From: Tangfeifania sp.
Lineage (GTDB): Bacteria; Bacteroidota; Bacteroidia; Bacteroidales; Prolixibacteraceae
Reading direction: 5' to 3'
Length of the DNA stretch: 6,915 nucleotides
Assembly: GCA_018400515.1 (NCBI GenBank)
Contig: JAGYMR010000148.1
Coordinates: forward strand, 1 to 6,915
Every line of letters starts with the position of its first letter. Within the stretch, counting starts at the first letter, position 1. Below the pieces are notes generated by a model that saw nothing but the letters and a program-made list of their open reading frames with translations, did no database searches and was not told the DNA's origin. Positions 1 to 6,715 of this stretch are shown here, one piece after another. The translations under genes were made by a program, and so were the position numbers.

Positions 1-236
1 AGTTGCCCGAAATGGGCGACTGCATCCCGGATGAGCTTTTCGGGGGTGTCTTCCCGGCTCAGGTCGGCCTCAAGCGCCAGGCATCTCCGCCCCATGCCCG
101 TGATTTCTGCTTCAACCTCCTTCAACCGCTGTTTACTCCTTCCCACAATGATCATTTCGTACTGAAGGGAGGCAAGTTTTAATGCAATGGTCTTGCCAAT
201 ACCTCTGGTCGCTCCTGTAACAAGTGCTGTCTTCAT
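1..236 (-). CDS. Short-chain dehydrogenase/reductase (SDR), N-terminal part, cut by the window edge
   Basis: Only the first 78 codons are present; the gene runs off the left edge. The N-terminus is a Rossmann fold: a short beta strand, then the SDR cofactor motif TGATRGIG at residues 7-14 (TGxxxGIG), followed by a helix. The second strand ends in VGR (residues 31-33). The basic R33 and R11 suggest NADP(H) rather than NAD(H). A D-L pair at 58-59 (ADLS) matches the conserved Asp that contacts adenine. The active-site Ser-Tyr-Lys lies beyond the window, so the substrate cannot be told; 3-oxoacyl-ACP reductase-like enzymes and many other SDRs share this start. The ATG at 236 is chosen because the fold begins directly after it. 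Its A-T-G overlaps the stop of a possible 38-aa frame upstream. I see no promoter of its own. Confidence 0.88.
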   Translation of the reverse strand, partial: MKTALVTGATRGIGKTIALKLASLQYEMIIVGRSKQRLKEVEAEITGMGRRCLALEADLSREDTPEKLIRDAVAHFGQ

Positions 237-349
237 TCGTTTATAATTTTTTGTTTGTCGTTTGGGAACGGAATGCAGATCCGTTCCAGCCATCCCTGCA
301 TGGAATATGATACGGCATTTATGGGGTCATCTTCACCATATGCTTTCAC
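233..349 (-). CDS. Possible 38-aa small protein whose stop overlaps the SDR start
   Basis: This open frame starts with GTG at 349 and ends at a TGA that overlaps the dehydrogenase ATG as ATGA, the classic 4-base arrangement for translational coupling. The peptide begins (M)KAYGEDDPINAVS and ends KQKIINE. It is soluble, mixed-charge, has one Trp and one Cys, and shows no signal or membrane segment. An internal ATG at codon 17 would give a 22-aa version. The frame is closed upstream by a TAA two codons before the GTG. There is no convincing Shine-Dalgarno sequence. A 38-codon open stretch is not rare by chance, so the case rests on the ATGA overlap, the protein-like composition and codon choice like the neighbours. 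I do not recognise the family. It could equally be non-coding leader of the SDR gene. Confidence 0.35.
   Translation of the reverse strand: MKAYGEDDPINAVSYSMQGWLERICIPFPNDKQKIINE
265..287. repeat. Perfect inverted repeat, 8-bp arms, 7-base loop
   Basis: GGAACGGA (265-272) and its exact complement TCCGTTCC (280-287) flank a 7-base loop, so a stable hairpin could form in RNA from either strand. On the minus strand it lies about 29 bases before the SDR start, inside the possible 38-aa frame, and it is followed by an A-rich rather than U-rich stretch. It is therefore not a standard intrinsic terminator for the sulfatase. It could be an operator, an mRNA-stability hairpin or chance. Confidence 0.5.
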
Positions 350-414
350 TCTTTAGCTGTTTTTACAGATTATCCGCACCTCTCCGGTTTTTTAAACGGA
401 CAGGGGGTGAAAAG

Positions 415-1875
415 TTATTTCCTTCCGATCTCCCTTGTTCCGGAACCGCTCTCCAGACCCACATTGAGATCCCCCAGTTCGGCCCTGGCTTGCTCCACAA
501 GCTGCATGAGCTCCTCCACCTTTTCGGGATACATCTCAATAACGTTGTATTCTTCCCCGGGGTCGCGCATCATGTTATACAATTCAGGCTCCTCCAACGT
601 TTTCCGGGGCCGCGGTCCCCCGTGCCCATCCATTCCCGGCCGTGCATGATAAGAGGCCCAGGTATGCGGCAACACCAGTTTCCAGTTCCCTTGGCGGACA
701 GCATTCAGGTTATTCCTGCCATAATAAAACAAAACATCTTTCCGGGGTTCTGCTTCCGGGTTGCCTTTCCATAATTCAGAGATATCCACCCCGTCAATTT
801 TGCGCTCAGGAAGCGCTGCTCCCGCCAGTTTAGCAAAGCTCGGCAGGAGGTCGATGGCACACCCCAGCTTATTGCAAATGGTTCCGGCAGGTGTTGCGGC
901 AGGCCATTTTATGATGAACGGCACCCGTTGGCCCCCTTCCCAGCTGGTGGTTTTGCCTTCGCGCAATCCGCCGGAAGATCCCGCATGATTGCCAAAATTC
1001 AGCCAGGGCCCGTTATCGGTAGTAAAGATGAACACGGTATTTTCAGCAACACCGTTCTTCTGCAGGGCCTTTTCAATTTCTCCCACCGACCAGTCGATCT
1101 CCATCATCACATCGCCGTACAGTCCCTGTTCACTTTTCCCCCGGAATTTCCCGGAAACCCCCAGGGGAACATGGCCCATGGTGTGGGGAACGTATAAAAA
1201 GAATGGAGCATCGGCATGGCGATGAATAAAATCCACTGCTTTTTCGGTATAGAGGGTGGTCAGGCTATCCTGGTCCTCCAGCGAGGTAATGTATTTCACG
1301 GTTTCATTGCCCCCGATCAGCGGAAGGTCCGGATAATTTCCCCGTCCTTCCCCTTCCGGAAGGCGTTCCCCGTCCACACCGACAGGCCACATATCATTCG
1401 AATAGGGCAAGCCCGTATATTCATCAAACCCATGCTGCAGGGGCAGAAATTCTTTGTGGTGCCCCAGGTGCCACTTTCCAAAGATCCCCGTGGCATAGCC
1501 TTTCTCTTTGAGCATCTCCGCAATGGTGGTTTCCTGAGGGTTAAGCCCCACCTCATGATGTGGAAAAAGCGCTCCGCTGATGCCAATGCGGTTGGGATAG
1601 CATCCTGTCAGCAGTCCGGCACGCGAGGCACTGCATACCGGTTGGGCCGCATAAAAATTGGTGAAACGCATTCCTCCGGCCGCCATCTTGTCCAGGTTGG
1701 GGGTGGTATAACCGGTAGCTCCATAGCACCCCACATCGCCGTACCCCATATCATCGATAAAAACAACCACGAAGTTGGGAAGTTCCTCTTTCGTGGATTG
1801 ACTGCCGGGTTCCGGGGTGCAGGAAGTAATAGCAGCGAATAATAGTGCTGCAAAGGGAATCATTCTGGTCTTCAT
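415..1875 (-). CDS. Lipoprotein sulfatase, arylsulfatase A-like (type I, formylglycine-dependent)
   Basis: The protein is predicted to hydrolyse sulfate esters, most likely on a sulfated glycan, after export. Residues 1-19 form a lipoprotein signal: basic start, hydrophobic core, lipobox ITSC with C19 as the lipidated residue. The alkaline-phosphatase-superfamily core follows. Metal ligands D41-D42 are in FIDDMGYGD. The formylglycine site is C81 in PVCSASRAGLLTG, with R85. K134 and H136 are in GKWHLGH, H231 follows YVP, D287-N288 are in TTDNGP, and K308 comes 20 residues later, the same spacing as in human arylsulfatase A. GLPYSND (155-161) is also arylsulfatase A-like. The catalytic motif is C-x-A-x-R instead of the commoner C-x-P-x-R, which maturases also accept in known families. 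All catalytic positions are intact at 486 aa, so it should be active if matured. No sulfatase-maturing enzyme, SusC/SusD pair or glycoside hydrolase is in the window, so the substrate is unknown. Confidence 0.95.
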   Translation of the reverse strand: MKTRMIPFAALLFAAITSCTPEPGSQSTKEELPNFVVVFIDDMGYGDVGCYGATGYTTPNLDKMAAGGMRFTNFYAAQPVCSASRAGLLTGCYPNRIGISGALFPHHEVGLNPQETTIAEMLKEKGYATGIFGKWHLGHHKEFLPLQHGFDEYTGLPYSNDMWPVGVDGERLPEGEGRGNYPDLPLIGGNETVKYITSLEDQDSLTTLYTEKAVDFIHRHADAPFFLYVPHTMGHVPLGVSGKFRGKSEQGLYGDVMMEIDWSVGEIEKALQKNGVAENTVFIFTTDNGPWLNFGNHAGSSGGLREGKTTSWEGGQRVPFIIKWPAATPAGTICNKLGCAIDLLPSFAKLAGAALPERKIDGVDISELWKGNPEAEPRKDVLFYYGRNNLNAVRQGNWKLVLPHTWASYHARPGMDGHGGPRPRKTLEEPELYNMMRDPGEEYNVIEMYPEKVEELMQLVEQARAELGDLNVGLESGSGTREIGRK

Positions 1876-1913
1876 AGAATATTTGGTTTAAGTGAAAAAG
1901 TCGTTCCGGCAAA

Positions 1914-1921
1914 CAAAATTA
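1914..1921 (-). promoter_or_regulatory. Candidate Bacteroidota -7 promoter element for the sulfatase
   Basis: On the minus strand this reads TAATTTTG, a perfect match to the Bacteroidota -7 consensus TAnnTTTG. It sits 38 bases before the sulfatase ATG in the 80-base gap after the MutS-like gene. No TTG-type -33 element is visible at the usual distance upstream, so this is only half of a promoter. It supports separate transcription of the sulfatase. Confidence 0.35.
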
Positions 1922-1955
1922 ATTAAAAATTTGTCCAGGATCCCCTTCCGGTGCG

Positions 1956-3743
1956 TTAAACAATCCCCATTTTTTTCATCAGGAAGGTGGCATTCATGGT
2001 TTGGGTCACCCCATCCGACAAATGATAGTCAAACAGCTGCTCATTTCCTTTGATCCGGATTTCGAAACATTTATTCCATATCCGGCCAGCGTGTTCTTTT
2101 TCCATTTCACTCAGCTTCAGGTCATGGGTAGCGATCAGTGCAACGGCTTGCAGGCGCAGCAATTTCCGTATAAGCGCCCTGGAACCGTTCAGTTTATCAA
2201 CCGAATTGGTTCCTTTCAGCATTTCATCGAGGATAACAAAAATGCGTTCCCCCTTTTCCAGGCGTTCGAGCACCCCTTTGATCCGTTTCAATTCAGCAAA
2301 AAAGTAAGATTCATCCCCCAGCAGGGAATCAGTGGTCCGCATATCGGTATAAACCTTCACCGGGGTAAAGGCCATCTCCCGTGCACACACCGGCGCTCCC
2401 AGCCGTGCCAGAACGAGGTTAACGCCCACGGTCCGCAGGAACGTACTTTTCCCGGCCATATTGGCTCCGGTAACGATCACCACGTTCGACCAACCATTGA
2501 CCGCAAAGTCATTACAAACCCGTTTTCCCGGGGGCAGTAAAGGGTGTCCGAGCTGCTTCGCCCGGAAAGTAAACCCGTCGTCCTTCACCGCGGGATAAGC
2601 ATACCGGGGATGATTGCAGGCAAAATTTGCCAGGCTGACGAGGGCATCCATTTCCGCAATGACCCCGAGCCAGTCAACAAGCTTATTCCTGTTCCGGCCA
2701 TGCCATTGCCACAATTGATACACGCAGCGGATATCCCATAAAAAGATCGAATTCAGCACCAGGGCTACCAACAGGTTTTGCCGGTACTCAAAACGACCGA
2801 CCCACTTTTTCAATTGCTGGAATATGTGGCTGGCCCGGTCCGGCCGGCACACTTTTCCCTGCAAATGTTTCAGATAAGCCGACTGAAAATTTTGCGCTTC
2901 GACAAACTCCAGCAACTGCCGGTATTTTCCCAGAAGTTCAGACTTCCGGCCAAAAAACCGGTAATACTGGTCCACCCTTTTTCGCGAAAAAAAGAGAAGG
3001 CCCAATTGCGTGAAAAGAAGCACCACAAAGGGCATCCATGAAAATCCAACAACTGCAGGGATCATCGCCAGGAGGGTAAAAGGAGGCAACAACCGGATGC
3101 TCCACCGGATTCCCTGAGGCCGGCGGAGCTCAAGCCGGGTTCCGGCCCACGCTTTTATTTCATCGCTCAGTTCAAGAGTTTCCCTGAACAGATGTCCCCG
3201 GACCAGAAAGTTTATCCGCCATTCGGGAAGGTCCGAAAGTTCACGGATGGCCTCCTGCCGTTCCCGGATCTCCTCTTTTTCCAGGGGAGGGTTGTTGAAT
3301 AATCCGGCCAGCCGCCACCTTCCGCTTTGGGTGGATGTACGGTTGATATACTGAAAAACAGCATTCTCCCCGAAGATGTCCAGGTCATGGGAATAAAAAT
3401 GGCGCTTATCCAAAAAATCGCCCCCGTTATCAAAATGGCTGAATTGATGCTCCAGTGCCAGCAGTTCATCCTCTGCGATCTTCTTTTGGGCTTCAAAAAA
3501 CTTTTTCTCCCTCTCAAGCCGGACACTCTTTTTGATCAGAAGAAAAAAAAGAATCCCGAAGAAGATCATGGGGCCGGCCGTGATCCAGCCTTGCCACCCC
3601 GATGCAACCAGCGGCGCAAAGATCATTAAAAAAGCCAGCAGGCGGTACCAGCCAAAACGCCTGATTTTTCGTTTAAGCCGCTTAAGCTCAACGACTGCAA
3701 TCGCTTTTTTCGATGTAAAAAAATCAGAAGGCGCCTGCTCCAT
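1956..3743 (-). CDS. MutS-like ATPase with predicted transmembrane hairpins, function unknown
   Basis: The 595-aa protein ends in a complete MutS-type ABC ATPase. Walker A is GANMAGKST at 426-434. The signature region DSLLGDES is at 472-479, Walker B is IFVILDE at 501-507, and the switch His is H540 in ATHD. GTNSVDKLNGS (511-521) matches the MutS loop after Walker B. Around 130-175, a stretch with GRWRLAGLF and RQEAIREL resembles the beginning of the MutS core (domain III). There is no mismatch-reading domain with its Phe-x-Glu motif and no Smr nuclease domain. Strong hydrophobic stretches at about 33-49, 54-70, 218-234 and 237-253 form two likely membrane hairpins. A weaker one lies near 324-336. 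Charged segments between them should face the cytoplasm. Membrane-associated MutS-like proteins of about 600 aa occur in Bacteroidota, and their role is not established as far as I know. The start lies 3 bases after the PAP2 stop, so translation is probably coupled. Confidence 0.88.
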   Translation of the reverse strand: MEQAPSDFFTSKKAIAVVELKRLKRKIRRFGWYRLLAFLMIFAPLVASGWQGWITAGPMIFFGILFFLLIKKSVRLEREKKFFEAQKKIAEDELLALEHQFSHFDNGGDFLDKRHFYSHDLDIFGENAVFQYINRTSTQSGRWRLAGLFNNPPLEKEEIRERQEAIRELSDLPEWRINFLVRGHLFRETLELSDEIKAWAGTRLELRRPQGIRWSIRLLPPFTLLAMIPAVVGFSWMPFVVLLFTQLGLLFFSRKRVDQYYRFFGRKSELLGKYRQLLEFVEAQNFQSAYLKHLQGKVCRPDRASHIFQQLKKWVGRFEYRQNLLVALVLNSIFLWDIRCVYQLWQWHGRNRNKLVDWLGVIAEMDALVSLANFACNHPRYAYPAVKDDGFTFRAKQLGHPLLPPGKRVCNDFAVNGWSNVVIVTGANMAGKSTFLRTVGVNLVLARLGAPVCAREMAFTPVKVYTDMRTTDSLLGDESYFFAELKRIKGVLERLEKGERIFVILDEMLKGTNSVDKLNGSRALIRKLLRLQAVALIATHDLKLSEMEKEHAGRIWNKCFEIRIKGNEQLFDYHLSDGVTQTMNATFLMKKMGIV

Positions 3744-3746
3744 TTT

Positions 3747-4439
3747 TCAGAGGTAATTAAATCTATGAAGGATATAGGTCATAATAGAAACCGTTAAGGC
3801 AAGTATCAAAAAGACCAGAAGGACCTGCCCCAGCTGTTTTGTCTTCAGTTTGGTGGTTTCAATTTTGGGGCGCCGCCGGACAAAAAAGAACTTTTCCACG
3901 AACATCATCATCTTAAAGCAACCAAAAGCAATAATCCACCCTAAAAGGGCCCCTCCAATAATGTCCAGAGGGTAATGGACACCGGTATAAATCCGGGAAT
4001 AAGAAACGAGGAGCGCCCAGAAAAACATAAAAAAGCAGTATCCGCGGTTTTTGAAAAGCCGGCAGGTAAAAACAAACAGCGCAAAGGTATTGGCGGCATG
4101 GGATGAAACAAAACTATAAAGTCCGCCCTTCTTCAGGACATTGTGCACCAGGTGCCGGATGTCGGGATCATGAACCGGGCGCAACCGCTGGATGGTCTCC
4201 TTCATCAATACTGAAAGCTGGTCGCTCAGGGTAATGGTTAAAGCCAGAAAAATCAGTACCAGCCACCACTTGTTCCTGTAATTTTTGAAAATATAATACA
4301 ACAGGATCATATAAAAAGGGAGCCAGGTCTCTTTGCGGGTAACCATCAGCATGATGGTATCCCAGAAATCGGAATGAAAACTGTTCAGAAACAGAAAAAT
4401 TTCGCGGTCGAGCTCCAGTATTTTTTGTAAGAATTCCAT
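3747..4439 (-). CDS. PAP2-superfamily membrane phosphatase
   Basis: This 230-aa integral membrane protein is predicted to remove phosphate from a lipid phosphate or pyrophosphate at the inner membrane. The three PAP2 signatures are present. C1 is K80 with R87-P88 (K-x6-RP). C2 is V-S-S-H at 111-114 with H114. C3 is S148-R149 with H155 and D159 (SR-x5-H-x3-D) in GVHYPLD. C2 departs from the usual PSGH at two positions but keeps the Ser and catalytic His. Hydrophobic helices lie near 40-51, 58-77, 115-127, 135-147, 158-180 and 205-223; the last is separated by a basic stretch (187-203, VRRRPK). Candidates are an undecaprenyl-pyrophosphate phosphatase, a phosphatidylglycerophosphatase or a lipid A phosphatase; the sequence does not separate them. 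Its ATG follows the obg TAA with no gap, and its TGA is 3 bases before the MutS-like gene. Confidence 0.92.
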   Translation of the reverse strand: MEFLQKILELDREIFLFLNSFHSDFWDTIMLMVTRKETWLPFYMILLYYIFKNYRNKWWLVLIFLALTITLSDQLSVLMKETIQRLRPVHDPDIRHLVHNVLKKGGLYSFVSSHAANTFALFVFTCRLFKNRGYCFFMFFWALLVSYSRIYTGVHYPLDIIGGALLGWIIAFGCFKMMMFVEKFFFVRRRPKIETTKLKTKQLGQVLLVFLILALTVSIMTYILHRFNYL

Positions 4440-5429
4440 TTAACGATTCAGTATTTCCCAGATTTTATCTTTGAGTGACATTATGTTGAATCCCGTGACG
4501 GCGGAAAAAAACAGGTGGGGGATCTCCTTCATCTCCCCGCTGATCTCCTTCATCAGCTCTTCGTCGAGCAGATCGGCCTTACTAATGGCAACCAAGCGCT
4601 TTTTATCAAGGAGTTCAGGATTATATTTTTCGAGTTCATGCAGCAGGATCTTATATTCGTTGTAATGGTCGTTGCTATCGGAAGGGATAAGAAAGAGCAG
4701 GGCCGGATTCCGTTCAATATGTCTTAAAAACTGCACCCCCAATCCTTTTCCCTGGTGGGCACCTTCAATGATCCCGGGAATATCAGCCATCACAAAAGAT
4801 CTTTGTTCCCGGTATTTCACGATCCCGAGGTTGGGTGTCAGGGTGGTAAAAGGATAATCGGCAATTTTGGGTTTCGCTGCCGAGACCACCGACAGGAGGG
4901 TCGATTTCCCTGCGCTTGGGAACCCCACCAGCCCGACGTCGGCCAGGACTTTCAGCTCAAAGATTTTCCAGCCTTCTTCTCCCTCCTCTCCCGGCTGGGC
5001 ATACCGGGGGGTCTGATTGGTCGGCGATTTAAAATGGTCGTTCCCGAGTCCCCCCCGTCCCCCCTGAAGGAGGATCTTTTGTTCGCCGTGTTCCGTAATT
5101 TCAAAAAGGAAGGCTCCGTTGGCATCATCCCGGGCAATGGTGCCCAAAGGCACTTCCAGAATGACATCTTCGCCGTCAGCCCCCGTCTTTCGCTGAGCAC
5201 CTCCCGGTTCTCCGTTGCTTGCCCGGATATGTTTGCGGTATTTTAAATGGAGGAGGGTCCATTTGTTCCGGTTTCCTTCAAGGATCACATGACCGCCACG
5301 ACCTCCGTCGCCGCCGTCAGGTCCTCCCCGGGGAACAAATTTTTCCCTGCGCAGATGTGCAGACCCGGCTCCGCCGTGTCCTGACCTGCAGTGGATCTTT
5401 ACATAATCGACAAAATTTGATTCTGCCAT
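4440..5429 (-). CDS. obg: Obg/CgtA family GTPase, ribosome assembly
   Basis: Obg is a conserved GTPase that binds the large ribosomal subunit during assembly and links growth to nucleotide pools. Residues 1-158 form the glycine-rich Obg fold (for example [12 protein letters not shown] at 35-46). The G domain follows: G1 GFPSAGKST at 169-177, switch I with T195-T196 in [10 protein letters not shown]3 DIPG at 216-219, G4 SKAD at 283-286, and G5 SAV at 309-311. G4 has Ser where NKxD is usual; a small hydroxyl residue here is tolerated in Obg relatives, so this does not suggest loss of function. The protein stops right after the G domain at 329 aa and lacks the variable C-terminal OCT domain of some longer Obg proteins. 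The start ATG at 5429 begins the conserved FVDYVKI region after five residues. The stop is joined directly to the PAP2 start (TAAATG). Confidence 0.97.
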   Translation of the reverse strand: MAESNFVDYVKIHCRSGHGGAGSAHLRREKFVPRGGPDGGDGGRGGHVILEGNRNKWTLLHLKYRKHIRASNGEPGGAQRKTGADGEDVILEVPLGTIARDDANGAFLFEITEHGEQKILLQGGRGGLGNDHFKSPTNQTPRYAQPGEEGEEGWKIFELKVLADVGLVGFPSAGKSTLLSVVSAAKPKIADYPFTTLTPNLGIVKYREQRSFVMADIPGIIEGAHQGKGLGVQFLRHIERNPALLFLIPSDSNDHYNEYKILLHELEKYNPELLDKKRLVAISKADLLDEELMKEISGEMKEIPHLFFSAVTGFNIMSLKDKIWEILNR

Positions 5430-5580
5430 CTCCCAATCTCTCTGTTTAGCACAGTATTCTGTTCACCGGAAAATGTTTTTCATAAACACACCCCTGTTTC
5501 AATCTTTAATGGCACATCCCCGGAACAAGGAAAACACCGGAACCTGGAAACCCGTTACCATTCAGAAACATGCCGTTCAA
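5430..5580 (-). other. Gap between adk and obg, no gene or clear signal seen
   Basis: These 151 bases separate the adk stop from the obg start. I found no TAnnTTTG element, no strong hairpin with a U-run, and only trivial open frames (up to 21 codons). The gap is long enough for an obg promoter or leader, but nothing in it can be named with support, so whether obg is transcribed with hpt-adk is open. Confidence 0.5.
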
Positions 5581-6159
5581 TTACCGCATCTTGGTTTCGA
5601 TCGTTTCCTTTAACCGGCCGGCAATCGCTTCGATGGATCCCATTCCGTTGATGCCAAAATGCTTACCCTGTTGCTGGTAGTATTCAACCAGCGGCATGGT
5701 TTTTTCATTGTAAACATTGATGCGGTTTTCAATGATCGTCTGATCCTGATCATCGGCTCTGTCGGAAATCTTTCCGCGATTCAGCAACCGCTTGATCAGT
5801 TCCTCCTTATCCACTTCAAGGCTGAGCATTCCGGTAATGGGCGTGCCGTTTTCATTCAGAAGGTCATCCAGGGCTTTGGCCTGGTCAACCGTCCGGGGGA
5901 ACCCGTCAAAAATGAACCCCTCAGCATCCTTATTGGCATCGAGTTTACTTTTTATCATACCGATTACCACCTCATCGGGAACCAGTTCGCCTTTTTCCAT
6001 GAAATCTTTTGCCTTCTTTCCCAGCTCAGTGCCCGCAGCGATCTCACTGCGCAGCAGGTCCCCGGTTGATAAATGAATGAGTCCAAACGATTCTTTCAAA
6101 AAATCTGCCTGGGTCCCTTTACCGGCACCCGGAGGGCCAAATAAAACTAAATTTAACAT
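5581..6159 (-). CDS. adk: Adenylate kinase, short form
   Basis: The enzyme converts ATP + AMP to 2 ADP in the cytoplasm and sets the adenylate balance. The P-loop GPPGAGKGT is at 8-16. AMP-binding residues include T32-G33 and R37 in STGDLLR, and D85-R89 in GFIFDGFPRT (81-90). Arginines R128, R134 and R146 occupy the catalytic positions around the lid. At 192 aa it is the short form: the region after R128 is a brief loop with no zinc-binding cysteines and no long LID insert, as is usual in Bacteroidota. The start is fixed by the beta strand MLNLVLFG. It follows hpt by 13 bases, which suggests one mRNA, and pairs a salvage enzyme with the kinase that phosphorylates the resulting AMP. Confidence 0.97.
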   Translation of the reverse strand: MLNLVLFGPPGAGKGTQADFLKESFGLIHLSTGDLLRSEIAAGTELGKKAKDFMEKGELVPDEVVIGMIKSKLDANKDAEGFIFDGFPRTVDQAKALDDLLNENGTPITGMLSLEVDKEELIKRLLNRGKISDRADDQDQTIIENRINVYNEKTMPLVEYYQQQGKHFGINGMGSIEAIAGRLKETIETKMR

Positions 6160-6172
6160 GCTTTCGGATCTT

Positions 6173-6715
6173 TTATTTGTTTATAACTGAATAAATATCA
6201 ATCAGGTTTCGTCCATACCCCATATAATCCAACCCGTACCCCACAATAAAATCGTTGGGAATCTCAAGCCCCACATAATCCAGCTTCACGGCTTTTTGCA
6301 GGGCATCCGGTTTTAACAGAAGGGTCGCAATTTTCACTTCCCGGGGATGGAGGGTTTGTATTTGCTCCAGAATATTTTCGATCGTAATCCCAGTGTCAAC
6401 AATATCTTCCAGGACAACCACGGTGCGTCCTTCGATGGCTTCATTCAGGCCAATCAGCTGCTTCACCACACCGGTAGTCTGATCCCCGTTATAAGAAGCC
6501 AGTTTTACAAACGAAATTTCCGACTGAAGATGGGAGATCCGCTTAAACAATTCAGCAGCAAACATGAACGATCCATTCAGGATGCAGATAAATAAAGGGT
6601 CTTTTCCCTCCAATTCTTTATTCATCTTTTCGGCCATCTCTTCCACCACGGCCCGAATTTTTTCATAGGGAATAAAAAGCTGAAAGTGCTTGTCGTGAAT
6701 TTTAACTTTCTTCAT
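6173..6715 (-). CDS. hpt: Hypoxanthine phosphoribosyltransferase
   Basis: This purine salvage enzyme joins hypoxanthine (and probably guanine) to PRPP to give IMP or GMP in the cytoplasm. The PRPP motif VVVLEDIVDTG is at 99-109, with acidic E103-D104 and the phosphate loop D107-T108-G109. The PPi loop LNGS is at 46-49, the flexible loop includes S74-Y75 (KLASYNG), K135 contacts the purine, and VGYGLDY at 158-164 is the C-terminal signature. At 180 aa it is full length. The ATG at 6715 gives the usual short N-terminus. No Shine-Dalgarno sequence precedes it, as expected in Bacteroidota. It is the first gene of the hpt-adk pair and diverges from purE across 114 bases. Confidence 0.96.
   Translation of the reverse strand: MKKVKIHDKHFQLFIPYEKIRAVVEEMAEKMNKELEGKDPLFICILNGSFMFAAELFKRISHLQSEISFVKLASYNGDQTTGVVKQLIGLNEAIEGRTVVVLEDIVDTGITIENILEQIQTLHPREVKIATLLLKPDALQKAVKLDYVGLEIPNDFIVGYGLDYMGYGRNLIDIYSVINK

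Noticed and set aside
383..400. Hairpin TCCG...CGGA after the sulfatase stop as a terminator
   Set aside because: The stem is only 4 GC-rich pairs plus an A/T part with a bulge, and no U-run follows; too weak to call a terminator.
262..774. Plus-strand open frame (170 aa) over the sulfatase 3' end and the SDR upstream region
   Set aside because: Antisense to the conserved sulfatase C-terminus for most of its length, low-complexity His/Pro/Phe-rich product, no family features.
1216..1842. Long plus-strand open frame (208 aa) opposite the sulfatase
   Set aside because: It lies entirely antisense to a sulfatase with all catalytic residues intact and shows no recognisable domain; it is a shadow of codon bias on the other strand.
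2001..2540. Plus-strand open frame (179 aa) opposite the MutS-like ATPase domain
   Set aside because: The minus strand here encodes Walker A, Walker B and the His switch in frame; the opposite frame has no domain.
1956..3743. Annotation as the mismatch repair protein MutS (or MutS2)
   Set aside because: The length is about 595 aa, there is no mismatch-binding N-terminal domain and no Smr domain, and membrane segments are present; only the core and ATPase are shared.
4579..4590. Obg G4 motif SKAD (residues 283-286) read as a disabling mutation
   Set aside because: The Lys and Asp that contact guanine are kept and a Ser/Thr at the first position is seen in functional Obg-type GTPases; the rest of the G domain is intact.
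4755..5246. Plus-strand open frame (163 aa) opposite obg
   Set aside because: Antisense to the highly conserved Obg fold and G1-G3 motifs; a shadow frame.
5506..5571. 21-codon minus-strand open frame between adk and obg
   Set aside because: Too short, Gly/Phe/Val-rich without charged residues, no coupling to a neighbour and no initiation signal.
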